Shown: positions 1 through 5,166, counted from the first letter of the stretch. The stretch is DNA of 6,564 bases from Oscillospiraceae bacterium (GCA_017538775.1 JAFYIF010000092.1:1-6564); one strand, 5' to 3'. Translations and numbers: made by a program. The notes: generated by a model not told the origin, from the sequence alone.

Positions 1-984
1 CTCCAGCGTGGTGGCCCCGATGAGCTGCAATTCCCCCAGGGAGAGGGCGGGCTTGAAGAGATTGGCCGCGTCCAGCGCCCCCTCGGCGGCCCCGGCCCCC
101 ACGATGGTGTGCAGCTCGTCCAGAAACACGATGGCGTCCCCCCGGCGGCGCAGCTCCGCCAGCAGGTTGCGGACCCGGTCCTCGAAGTCCCCCCGGTAGC
201 GGGTGCCCGCCAGCATCCGGCTCAGGTCCAGCTGCAGAAGGCGCTTGCCCCGCAGGTCCAGGGGCGCTTCCCCTCCTGCCATGCGCTGGGCCAGGCCCTC
301 GGCCACGGCGGTCTTGCCCACCCCCGGTTCCCCCACCAGCACCGGGTTGTTTTTGCTGCGCCGGGAGAGGATCTGCATCACCCGGCAGATCTCCCGCTCC
401 CGGCCGATGACCGGGTCCAGCTGTCCCTGCCGGGCCAGCTCCGTCAGGTCGCGGCTGTACTGGCCCAGGATGCTCCGGTCCTCCCGGACCGGGCGCGGTT
501 CCGGGGCCGCCGCCGCGCCCGCGGCGGGCGGACCGGCCCGGGGAAAGCCGGGGGCGAACAGGGCCAGCACCTCCCCGTAGAGCCGTTCCGGGTCCAGCCC
601 CGCCCCCTGGAGGATGCGCCCGGCGGCGCAGCCGGGCTCCCGGAGGATGCCCATCAGCAGGTGTTCCGTGCCGACGAAGTTGTGCCCCAGCCGCCCCGCG
701 TCGCCGATGGCCAGCTCGATGACTCGCCGCGCCCGGGGACTCAGTCCCAGCGCCCGGGCCCCCGGCGCGCCTTTGCCCACGCGCTGCTCCACCAGGCCGG
801 TGAGTTTCGCGTCCGTGAGGCCGTGGGTCCGCAGCGCCCTGGCCCCCTGTCCGAGGCCCTCCCGGGCGATGCCCAGCAGCAGATGCTCGCTGCCCACATA
901 GCTGTGCCCCAGGGTCTCCGCCGCCTCCTGCGCCCGCTCGATGGCGGTCTTGGCGCGCTCCGTGAATCGGTCGTTGATGTTCAT
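1..984 (-). CDS. clpC: ClpC-type AAA+ ATPase (Clp protease ATP-binding subunit), N-terminal part
   Basis: An open frame of 328 codons runs from ATG at 984 off the left edge, so the C-terminal part is missing. The protein begins with two Clp_N repeats (about residues 7-50 and 78-125, each with an LGH-(S/N)-(Y/F)-VG-(S/T)-EHLL signature). A Pro/Ala-rich linker (about 145-165) leads into the first AAA+ module. Walker A GEPGVGKT is at residues 218-225, a pore-loop-like RYRGDFE follows, and Walker B VFLDE is at 286-290. The last residues read IGATTLE, as in ClpC just before the arginine-finger region. In the family, the hexamer unfolds proteins and feeds them to ClpP in the cytoplasm. The start follows an AAGGGGGAG ribosome site. 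ClpC rather than ClpA, ClpB or ClpE is inferred mainly from the ctsR operon context, because the UVR segment and second AAA+ domain lie outside the window. No mcsB gene precedes it. Confidence 0.93.
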   Translation of the reverse strand, partial: MNINDRFTERAKTAIERAQEAAETLGHSYVGSEHLLLGIAREGLGQGARALRTHGLTDAKLTGLVEQRVGKGAPGARALGLSPRARRVIELAIGDAGRLGHNFVGTEHLLMGILREPGCAAGRILQGAGLDPERLYGEVLALFAPGFPRAGPPAAGAAAAPEPRPVREDRSILGQYSRDLTELARQGQLDPVIGREREICRVMQILSRRSKNNPVLVGEPGVGKTAVAEGLAQRMAGGEAPLDLRGKRLLQLDLSRMLAGTRYRGDFEDRVRNLLAELRRRGDAIVFLDELHTIVGAGAAEGALDAANLFKPALSLGELQLIGATTLE

Positions 985-1025
985 GGCTCCCCCTTGCTGC
1001 TCCGGCGAAATTCGACAGCCCCCGA

Positions 1026-1074
1026 AAACCGACTTCACCCCGCGCCTTGGCTCTGGCGCGGGGTGAAGCGGTTT
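1026..1074 (-). terminator. Large hairpin between the McsA-like gene and clpC, possible attenuator or terminator
   Basis: CTTCACCCCGCGCC (1033-1046) is the exact reverse complement of 1055-1068, giving a 14-bp stem with an 8-base loop. Beyond a single bulged A (1032), AAACCG (1026-1031) pairs with CGGTTT (1069-1074), so the full stem is 20 bp. On the minus strand it ends in GGTTTT followed by C and five Gs, so the U tract is short. It could be a partial terminator that lowers clpC relative to ctsR, an RNA processing or stabilising structure, or a dispersed palindromic repeat. The sequence shows the structure directly. The function is inferred. Confidence 0.6.
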
Positions 1075-1105
1075 GGAGGGTTGTCTGGTGTTTGCGATTT
1101 ATGTT

Positions 1106-1140
1106 TGGTTGATTGTCACTTGGCTTGGGTGTGGGTCAAA
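1106..1140 (-). promoter_or_regulatory. Weak candidate clpC promoter overlapping a CtsR half-site
   Basis: On the minus strand TTGACC (1139-1134) is followed after 16 bases by GACAAT (1117-1112), a poor -35/-10 pair. The -35-like box lies inside GGTCAAA (1134-1140, plus strand), a perfect single heptad of the CtsR operator, but no second heptad lies at the required spacing. The stretch 1081-1130 is clearly poorer in G+C than its surroundings. An internal clpC promoter would make sense given the downstream hairpin, but the evidence is thin. Confidence 0.2.
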
Positions 1141-1169
1141 GCGCGGGGTCTGGGGGGAGCGGTTCTGGC

Positions 1170-1667
1170 TCAGGCTTCCTCCGCCTGCTCCGGCTCGACC
1201 GCGACGGCCTCGGGGGCCTCGACGGGCTCGTTCTCAGGGACTTCGACGTTCTCGGCCTCGGGCGCTTCGGCCTGCTCCGGCTCGTTCTCGTCCTTCTTCT
1301 GACCCAGCATCAGGGGCTGGAAGGACCAGCCGAAACGGGCCTGGGGCATCGTGGCCTTCAGCATAGCACCGAAGGACTCGGAAAGGCTGTCGAACGCGCG
1401 CATCATGTTGCGGATGGGGGCGAGGAAATCGAACATGGGGTTCTCCTCGGACAGGAGCTCGGGCAGCTCGGGCAGCTCCGGCAGGGCGGGGAAGGCGGGG
1501 AACAGCTTCTCGGTCTCGTTCAGCAGCTTCTCAGGCTGGAAATCCAGGGTGCCGGCGTAGCCCGCTTCCCGGGCGCAGTCCGCGCAGTAGTGGTGATGGG
1601 TGATCTTGCCGTTGACAAAGCTGTTGTAGAAGAAGGTGGCTTCCTTGTTGCAGTTTTCGCATTTCAT
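1170..1667 (-). CDS. McsA-like zinc-finger protein, reduced, with acidic C-terminal tail
   Basis: This 165-residue protein sits where mcsA normally lies, between ctsR and clpC. The first 35 residues match the start of McsA: C3-x2-C6, an FVNGK segment, then C28-x2-C31, forming one four-cysteine zinc site. McsA of Bacillus is about the same length but continues with a second zinc finger and a UVR motif. Neither is visible here. Instead there is a Pro/Leu/Glu repeat (PELPELPEL, about residues 62-70), a Met/Phe-rich segment (about 77-120) and an acidic Glu/Pro/Ala tail of about 40 residues (124-165). The start ATG has an AAAGGAA ribosome site (minus strand, 1683-1677). In other Firmicutes McsA activates the arginine kinase McsB and binds CtsR and ClpC. 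With no mcsB in this operon, an adaptor or redox/metal-sensing role is only inferred. No gene symbol is given because half the family architecture is absent. Confidence 0.85.
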   Translation of the reverse strand: MKCENCNKEATFFYNSFVNGKITHHHYCADCAREAGYAGTLDFQPEKLLNETEKLFPAFPALPELPELPELLSEENPMFDFLAPIRNMMRAFDSLSESFGAMLKATMPQARFGWSFQPLMLGQKKDENEPEQAEAPEAENVEVPENEPVEAPEAVAVEPEQAEEA

Positions 1668-1693
1668 GGTGATAAATTCCTTTCTTAAGTCAG

Positions 1694-1707
1694 ATTTTTA
1701 TAAAAAT
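1694..1707. repeat. Perfect 14-bp AT palindrome in the leader of the McsA-like gene
   Basis: The ATTTTTATAAAAAT sequence is fully self-complementary and lies 10 bases upstream of the McsA-like gene's ribosome site on the minus strand. It could be a protein-binding site or an AT-rich promoter element (TATAAA is present on both strands), but no matching -35 box was found at a usable distance on the minus strand. Confidence 0.4.
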
Positions 1708-1744
1708 GGAAGTTGGTTCCTTGGGGATGCAAATAGAAATTTGG

Positions 1745-1804
1745 AACCGGCACGACCCGTTGAAGGAGGATCGGACCGTGCCGGCGGACTTACTTGCACG
1801 GTCC
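1745..1804 (-). repeat. Structured intergenic repeat, copy A
   Basis: This is the copy nearer the McsA-like gene. CCGGCACG (1747-1754) pairs with CGTGCCGG (1777-1784), extended inside by CCG (1757-1759) with CGG (1772-1774) across a small internal loop. The hairpin loop (1760-1771) reads ATCCTCCTTCAA on the minus strand. An alternative 9-bp stem, GGACCGTGC (1773-1781) with GCACGGTCC (1796-1804), uses the same bases, so the two folds exclude each other. It shares its first 14 bases and most of the rest with copy B, offset 88 bases. The function is unknown. Confidence 0.75.
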
Positions 1805-1823
1805 CGGCGTCCTGTGACGCCGG
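1804..1823. repeat. 8-bp tetraloop hairpin between the two structured repeats
   Basis: CCGGCGTC (1804-1811) pairs perfectly with GACGCCGG (1816-1823), leaving a four-base loop. It lies between copies A and B and shares its first base with the alternative stem of copy A. No T tract follows on either strand, so it is unlikely to be an ordinary intrinsic terminator. Confidence 0.6.
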
Positions 1824-1832
1824 AGAAATGGA

Positions 1833-1890
1833 AACCGGCACGACCCTGAAAGGAGGAGGATCGGGACCGTGCCGGTGGACTTGCACGGTG
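1833..1890 (-). repeat. Structured intergenic repeat, copy B
   Basis: This is the copy next to the ctsR stop. ACCGGCACG (1834-1842) pairs with CGTGCCGGT (1868-1876), a 9-bp stem extended inside by CCC (1844-1846) with GGG (1863-1865). The loop on the minus strand contains CCTCCTCCTTTC, which resembles the anti-Shine-Dalgarno end of 16S rRNA. An alternative 7-bp stem, ACCGTGC (1866-1872) with GCACGGT (1883-1889), competes with the first. The same two-state layout occurs in copy A, and its preservation despite sequence drift suggests the folds matter. Confidence 0.75.
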
Positions 1891-1907
1891 TGAAGCGCTT
1901 GCCCGCC

Positions 1908-2366
1908 TCACTCGGCCACATAGGTCACGAGCATGTGCTTGAGCAGGTTGGCCCGAAGCTGGTCCCGCAGCTCGCCCTCCGCGGGCTTCAGCGCTGCGTT
2001 TCCCACGGCGGAGAGCATCACCCGGGCTGTGGCCTCGTCCACCAGCTCCGCGTCGCGGATGCTGTGGATGGTGCTCTCGGCGCTTCCGGCGTCCAGCGAA
2101 TCGCCCACGGCGTCCACCGTGTGCATGATCAGCTCCCGGGCGCTCTCCTGTACGCGGGAGATGCGGATGTATCCGCCGCCGCCCCGTCTGCTTTCCACCG
2201 CGAAGCCCCGTTCCGGGGAGAAGCGAGTGGAGAGGACGTAGTTGATCTGACTGGGCACACAGGAGAACATCTCCGCCAGTGCGCTGCGCTGGATCTCTGC
2301 GATGCCCTGGGCGCTGTCGTCAATGGTCTTCAGGATGAACTTTGCGATCAGGTCGCTGGTTGCCAT
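1908..2366 (-). CDS. ctsR: Heat-shock repressor CtsR
   Basis: The protein has 152 residues, close to the roughly 154 of Bacillus CtsR. It starts MATSDLIAKFI and carries the CtsR winged helix-turn-helix: FSCVPSQINYVLSTRF (34-49) as the recognition region and SRRGGGGYIRI (59-69) as the wing, including the tetraglycine loop (62-65) known in the family as the intrinsic heat sensor. The C-terminal half (about 75-152) matches the dimerisation/ClpC-interaction region. In the family the dimer represses clp genes at low temperature and is released or degraded on heat or thiol stress. ATG at 2366 is chosen because GGGAGGTGATC stands just upstream and because the open frame extending to 2537 would run through the promoter's TATAAT box. 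It is first in the operon with the McsA-like gene and clpC, and very likely represses itself. Confidence 0.96.
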   Translation of the reverse strand: MATSDLIAKFILKTIDDSAQGIAEIQRSALAEMFSCVPSQINYVLSTRFSPERGFAVESRRGGGGYIRISRVQESARELIMHTVDAVGDSLDAGSAESTIHSIRDAELVDEATARVMLSAVGNAALKPAEGELRDQLRANLLKHMLVTYVAE

Positions 2367-2386
2367 TGCGATCACCTCCCGGGCTG

Positions 2387-2403
2387 TCTGACCTTGCTTG
2401 ACC
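2387..2403 (-). promoter_or_regulatory. CtsR operator
   Basis: On the minus strand GGTCAAG-CAA-GGTCAGA fits the known CtsR operator (two RGTCAAA heptads separated by NAN) with one mismatch in each heptad and the correct spacer. It lies between the predicted transcription start and the ctsR ribosome site, where bound repressor would block initiation or early elongation. A perfect single heptad, GGTCAAA, is also present upstream of the -35 box (minus strand, 2457-2451). Confidence 0.8.
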
Positions 2404-2414
2404 TTTATGGCCTC

Positions 2415-2443
2415 ATTATAGTCAGGGAACGTCAAAAAGACAA
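2415..2443 (-). promoter_or_regulatory. ctsR operon promoter (sigma-A type)
   Basis: On the minus strand the -35 box TTGTCT (2443-2438) is followed after exactly 17 bases by a perfect TATAAT (2420-2415). The start of transcription should fall near 2408, leaving a leader of about 40 bases that contains the CtsR operator and the ribosome site. Confidence 0.8.
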
Positions 2444-2479
2444 AGTCGATTTTGACCAATCCTGACGTATGAGTGGGAG

Positions 2480-2552
2480 TTTTTCGCATCCAGCACGGGG
2501 AATGCTCCGTTTTTCTTAAAATTCCTAAGTTTTTCACGGTTTTTCATTTTTC
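2480..2552. promoter_or_regulatory. Helically phased T-tracts in the divergent control region
   Basis: TTTTTC occurs five times, starting at 2480, 2510, 2530, 2540 and 2547. The first four are spaced by 30, 20 and 10 bases, that is by whole turns of the helix, which is the arrangement that produces intrinsically bent DNA. The stretch is AT-rich against a very G+C-rich background and lies between the ctsR promoter and the ferredoxin promoter, ending 23 bases before the latter's -35 box. A role as an upstream bend or binding site for HU or RNA polymerase alpha subunits is inferred. Confidence 0.5.
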
Positions 2553-2575
2553 GTCCCCAAGTGCGGAATTACCGT

Positions 2576-2603
2576 TTGACAAACCGGGAAACTATGCTAC
2601 AAT
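2576..2603 (+). promoter_or_regulatory. Ferredoxin promoter (strong sigma-A type)
   Basis: A consensus -35 TTGACA (2576-2581) is separated by 16 bases from TACAAT (2598-2603), which is preceded by TGC (2595-2597), giving an extended -10 element. Transcription should start near 2609-2611. The near-consensus boxes suggest high expression. Confidence 0.85.
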
Positions 2604-2611
2604 AGGAGCCG

Positions 2612-2638
2612 TTGGACAGCGTTGTGACAACAATCCAA
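2612..2638 (+). promoter_or_regulatory. Stem-loop at the 5' end of the ferredoxin mRNA
   Basis: TTGGA (2612-2616) pairs with TCCAA (2634-2638), and inside it GTTG (2621-2624) pairs with CAAC (2628-2631) around a TGA loop. The structure would begin within a few bases of the predicted transcript start and end just before the AGGAGG ribosome site (2641-2646). That position is typical of 5' structures that protect mRNA from decay. It is small and may be coincidental. Confidence 0.35.
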
Positions 2639-2654
2639 GAAGGAGGGAATTCCC

Positions 2655-2828
2655 ATGTATGTCATCAATGAAAGCTGCATCTCCTGCGGCGCCTGCGTGG
2701 GCGGCTGCCCGGTGGAAGCCATCGTCATGGACGAGGCCCTGGGCCGTTACGCCATCGACCCGGACAAGTGCATCTCCTGCGGCGCCTGCGCCGGCGGCTG
2801 CCCGGTGGAAGCCATCGTCATGGAGTAA
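2655..2828 (+). CDS. Clostridial-type 2[4Fe-4S] ferredoxin
   Basis: This 57-residue protein consists of two CxxCxxCxxxCP motifs: C8, C11, C14, C18 and C39, C42, C45, C49. In the family, the first three cysteines of each motif plus the last of the other bind one cluster, so all eight ligands are present. It is a small cytoplasmic low-potential electron carrier for enzymes such as pyruvate:ferredoxin oxidoreductase or hydrogenase. ATG at 2655 follows AGGAGG by 8 bases and is preceded by a strong promoter. The residue pattern repeats every 31 codons, and the DNA of the two halves is nearly identical (2676-2731 against 2769-2824). The gene has its own terminator, so it is probably expressed mainly as a single-gene transcript. 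Confidence 0.96.
   Translation: MYVINESCISCGACVGGCPVEAIVMDEALGRYAIDPDKCISCGACAGGCPVEAIVME
2676..2824 (+). repeat. Near-perfect 56-bp direct repeat inside the ferredoxin gene
   Basis: The 56 bases at 2676-2731 and 2769-2824 differ at only two adjacent positions by eye (TG against CC, encoding Val15 against Ala46). The copies are offset by 93 bases and code for CISCGACxGGCPVEAIVM twice. Identity extends through third codon positions. Confidence 0.95.
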
Positions 2829-2849
2829 GGGCTGCGCCTCAGCCCGGAA

Positions 2850-2886
2850 AGCCCGATATGGACGCCCCATATCGGGCTGTTTTCTT
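2850..2886 (+). terminator. Intrinsic terminator after ferredoxin
   Basis: AGCCCGATATGG (2850-2861) pairs perfectly with CCATATCGGGCT (2867-2878) around a 5-base loop, and the stem is followed by TTTTCTT (2880-2886). It lies 21 bases after the ferredoxin stop and 25 bases before the GTG start of the next gene, so the downstream methylase genes must rely on readthrough or an unseen promoter. Confidence 0.9.
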
Positions 2887-2911
2887 GCAGCGGGGAGGGG
2901 GGGGACGGCCC

Positions 2912-3616
2912 GTGACGGAGACGCTCTGGCCCGGCGGGCCGCAACTGAACACCGACGCGGCTTTCCCGCTGTCCACCGACAGCGTGCTGCTGGCCCATTT
3001 CGCCGCGCCGCTGCGCGCCCGGCGCATCCTGGACCTGGGCTGCGGGTCCGGGGTCCTGGCCCTGCTGCTGGCCCGGAGCCACCCGGGGGCGGAAGTGGGC
3101 GGTGTGGAGCTGCTGCCGGAGGCGGCGGCGCGCTGCCGGGAGAATTTCGAGATGAACGGCCTGGACCCGGCGGGGGTGCGGAATGCCGACCTGCGCGACT
3201 GCCGGAGCCTCTACGCCCCGGGGCGCTTTGACCTGGTGGTGAGCAACCCGCCCTATTTTCCCCTGGGCCGGGGCTACAGCGCCCCGGAAGCCTCCAGAGC
3301 CGCCGCCCGGGATGAGCGCAACTGCACCCTGGACGAGCTGTGCGCCGCCGCGGCCTACCTGACCCGCTGGGGCGGGGCCTTCGCGCTGGTCCACCGCCCG
3401 GAGCGCCTGAGCGAGCTGTGCTGCACCCTGAGCCGCCACAGGCTGGAGCCCAAGCGCCTCAGACTGGTGCACTACCGCCCCGGCGACGCCCCCAATCTGC
3501 TGCTGCTGGAGACCCGGCGGGGCGGGAAGCCGGGACTGAACATCGAAAAGCCCCTGCTGCTCACGGACGGGCAGGGGGGCGACAGTGCGGAAATGAAAGC
3601 GGTCTATCACCGCTGA
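2912..3616 (+). CDS. tRNA1(Val) adenine-37 N6-methyltransferase-like protein (TrmN6/YabB family)
   Basis: The 234-residue Rossmann-fold SAM methyltransferase has DLGCGSG at residues 41-47 (SAM loop) and NPPYF at 112-116, the catalytic motif of N6-adenine methylases. The N-terminal LSTDSVLLAHF segment (20-30) fits the YfiC/YabB family, whose E. coli member methylates A37 of tRNA1(Val). GTG at 2912 is chosen because a GGGGAG-rich ribosome site (2892-2905) precedes it and the length fits the family (about 245). The in-frame ATG at 2858 lies inside the ferredoxin terminator stem. rsmI follows after 16 bases, as the YabB-YabC pairing in Bacillus would predict. A run of eight Gs (2897-2904) sits in the leader. 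The exact RNA substrate is not shown by the sequence. Confidence 0.9.
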   Translation: MTETLWPGGPQLNTDAAFPLSTDSVLLAHFAAPLRARRILDLGCGSGVLALLLARSHPGAEVGGVELLPEAAARCRENFEMNGLDPAGVRNADLRDCRSLYAPGRFDLVVSNPPYFPLGRGYSAPEASRAAARDERNCTLDELCAAAAYLTRWGGAFALVHRPERLSELCCTLSRHRLEPKRLRLVHYRPGDAPNLLLLETRRGGKPGLNIEKPLLLTDGQGGDSAEMKAVYHR

Positions 3617-3632
3617 GAAGGAGGGAGCGGCC

Positions 3633-4463
3633 ATGCCCGGTACCTTATATCTGGTGGGCACGCCCATCGGGAACCTGGGCGATCTCAGCCCCCGGGCCGC
3701 GGAGACGCTGCGCCGGGTGGACTTCATCGCGGCGGAGGACACCCGCGTGACCCTGAAGCTACTGAACCATCTGGACATCAAAAAACCCCTGGTCTGCTAT
3801 TTCGAGCACAACCGGGCCGAGATGGGCGAAAAGCTGCTGGCCCGGCTCCTGGCCGGGGAGCGCTGCGCCCTGGTGACGGACGCGGGGATGCCCGCCATCT
3901 CTGACCCGGGGGAGGACATCGTGCGCCAGTGCGCCGAAGTCGGGGTGCCGGTCTGCCCGGTGCCGGGGCCCAGCGCCCTGGTGACGGCCCTGGCCGTTTC
4001 CGGCCTGCCCACGGGCCGCTTCACCTTTGAGGGCTTCCTGTCCACCGCAACAAAAAACCGCCGGGCCCACCTGGAGAGCCTGCGGAACGAGCGGCGGACC
4101 ATGATCTTCTACGAGGCTCCCCACAAGCTGCTGCGCACCCTGGCCGACCTGCTGGAGGTCTTCGGCGACCGGGAGCTGGTCCTGTGCCGGGAGCTGACCA
4201 AGCTGCACGAGGAAATCCTCCACACCAGCCTGGCCCGGGCCCCGGAGCGCTTCCGGGAAAGCCCGCCCCGGGGGGAGTTCGTGCTGGTTCTGGCCGGCGC
4301 GCCGGAGCCGGAGGGCCCCGATATGAGCGAAGCGGAGGCCCTGGCGCTGGTGCGGCGGAAGATGGCGGAGGGCCTGAGCCGGAAGGACGCCTGCCGCGCA
4401 GCGGCGGAGCGTTCGGGCATCCCCCGCCGGACCCTGTACGAGCGCTCCCTGGAGGACGCCTGA
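3633..4463 (+). CDS. rsmI: 16S rRNA (cytidine-1402-2'-O)-methyltransferase
   Basis: The 276 residues carry all family marks in order: LVGTPIGNLGDL (7-18), AAEDTR (33-38), LVTDAGMPAISDPG (80-93), a PVPGPSALVTALAVSGL segment around residue 110, TFEGFL, and FYEAPHKL near residue 155. The C-terminal part (about 235-276) is a small helical region with SRKDACRAAAE and GIPRRTLYE, resembling the usual RsmI C-terminal helix-turn-helix-like domain. In the family the enzyme uses SAM to 2'-O-methylate C1402 in the ribosomal decoding centre, next to the N4 methylation made by RsmH. ATG at 3633 follows AAGGAGGG. The length is normal for the family. It is very likely co-transcribed with the methyltransferase gene upstream. 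Confidence 0.96.
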   Translation: MPGTLYLVGTPIGNLGDLSPRAAETLRRVDFIAAEDTRVTLKLLNHLDIKKPLVCYFEHNRAEMGEKLLARLLAGERCALVTDAGMPAISDPGEDIVRQCAEVGVPVCPVPGPSALVTALAVSGLPTGRFTFEGFLSTATKNRRAHLESLRNERRTMIFYEAPHKLLRTLADLLEVFGDRELVLCRELTKLHEEILHTSLARAPERFRESPPRGEFVLVLAGAPEPEGPDMSEAEALALVRRKMAEGLSRKDACRAAAERSGIPRRTLYERSLEDA

Positions 4464-4494
4464 CACATATCAATCAACGGATCGGAGAACAGCC

Positions 4495-5166
4495 ATGAAA
4501 CGAACCATCACCGTAACGGGCACGGGCGCGGTGCGCCTGGACCCGGATCTGATCGTCCTGCCCGTGACCCTGGCGGCGCGGGACGAGGACTATTCCGCCC
4601 TGACCGCCCGGAGCGCCGAGGCCCTGGAGGCCCTGCGCGCCGCCCTGGCCACGGCGGGCTTTGAGGCCGACGCTCTCAAGACCCTGAACCTGGACATCCA
4701 CCCGGTGTTCGAGGGGGAGCACGACGCCAAGGGGAACTGGCGGCAGGTCTTCCGGGGCTATGAGCTGCGCCACGAGCTGCGGCTGCGCTTCCCGATGGAC
4801 GCGGCCCGGCTGGCGGGAGTGCTGTCCGCCCTGGCCGACTGCCCGGCAAGGCCGGAGTTTTCCGTCCAGTTCACCGTGGCGGAGCCGGAGACGGCCAAGC
4901 GCGCCCTGCTGGCCGAGGCGGCGAAGGACGCCCGGGCCAAGGCGGAGACCCTCTGCGCCGCCGCCGGGGTGGCCCTGGGGAGCCTGCTGGCCGTGCGCTG
5001 CGACTGGAACGGGGCGGACTTCCGCTCTCCCACCCGCCTGAACTGCGCCGAGGCCAGCCTGGCCAAGACCCGCGCCGCCATCGACGTGAGCCCGGAGGCG
5101 GTGGGCGAGTCCGTCAGCGCGGTCTTCGTCTGGGAGCTGAAGGACAGGGCCGGGCGCGGCGACTGA
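4495..5166 (+). CDS. SIMPL-domain (DUF541) protein, cytoplasmic
   Basis: The 223-residue protein opens directly with ITVTGTGAVRLDPDLIVL (5-22), the first strand region of the SIMPL/DUF541 domain. YSALTARSAEALEALRAAL and a GF-x-ADALKTLN segment follow, then FRGYELRHELRLRF (about 86-99), and finally EFSVQFTVAEPE with a long Ala/Lys helix that ends in KAETLCAAAGV. No signal peptide or membrane segment is visible, unlike periplasmic SIMPL proteins such as BP26 or YggE. The biochemical role of the family is poorly defined, with oxidative-stress links reported for E. coli YggE. The start is supported by GGAG 7 bases upstream. It lies 31 bases after rsmI and 8 bases before the next gene, so these genes are probably one operon. 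Confidence 0.9.
   Translation: MKRTITVTGTGAVRLDPDLIVLPVTLAARDEDYSALTARSAEALEALRAALATAGFEADALKTLNLDIHPVFEGEHDAKGNWRQVFRGYELRHELRLRFPMDAARLAGVLSALADCPARPEFSVQFTVAEPETAKRALLAEAAKDARAKAETLCAAAGVALGSLLAVRCDWNGADFRSPTRLNCAEASLAKTRAAIDVSPEAVGESVSAVFVWELKDRAGRGD

Noticed and set aside
109..1302. Long plus-strand open frame (397 codons)
   Set aside because: It lies opposite clpC and part of the McsA-like gene, has no recognisable domain and a Pro/Gln/Arg-rich composition typical of antisense frames in G+C-rich DNA.
1745..1890. CRISPR array or tRNA-like element
   Set aside because: There are only two imperfect copies, each internally self-complementary, with no unique spacer series and no cloverleaf.
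1869..2465. Plus-strand open frame starting at a GTG behind an AGGAGGAGG sequence in repeat copy B
   Set aside because: It is antisense to ctsR and has no domain. The SD-like sequence is the complement of the hairpin loop. Copy A has a similar GTG frame of only 23 codons, so this looks like a by-product of the repeat.
1908..2537. Longer ctsR start at 2537 (209 residues)
   Set aside because: The extra 57 codons run through the -35/-10 boxes and operator, do not match CtsR, and an excellent ribosome site precedes ATG 2366.
2768..3616. Longer methyltransferase start at 2768 or 2858
   Set aside because: These starts overlap the ferredoxin gene or its terminator stem. The GTG at 2912 has a ribosome site and gives the usual family length.
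2747..3781. Long minus-strand open frame (344 codons)
   Set aside because: It is antisense to ferredoxin, the methyltransferase and the start of rsmI, crosses the ferredoxin terminator and shows no family motif.
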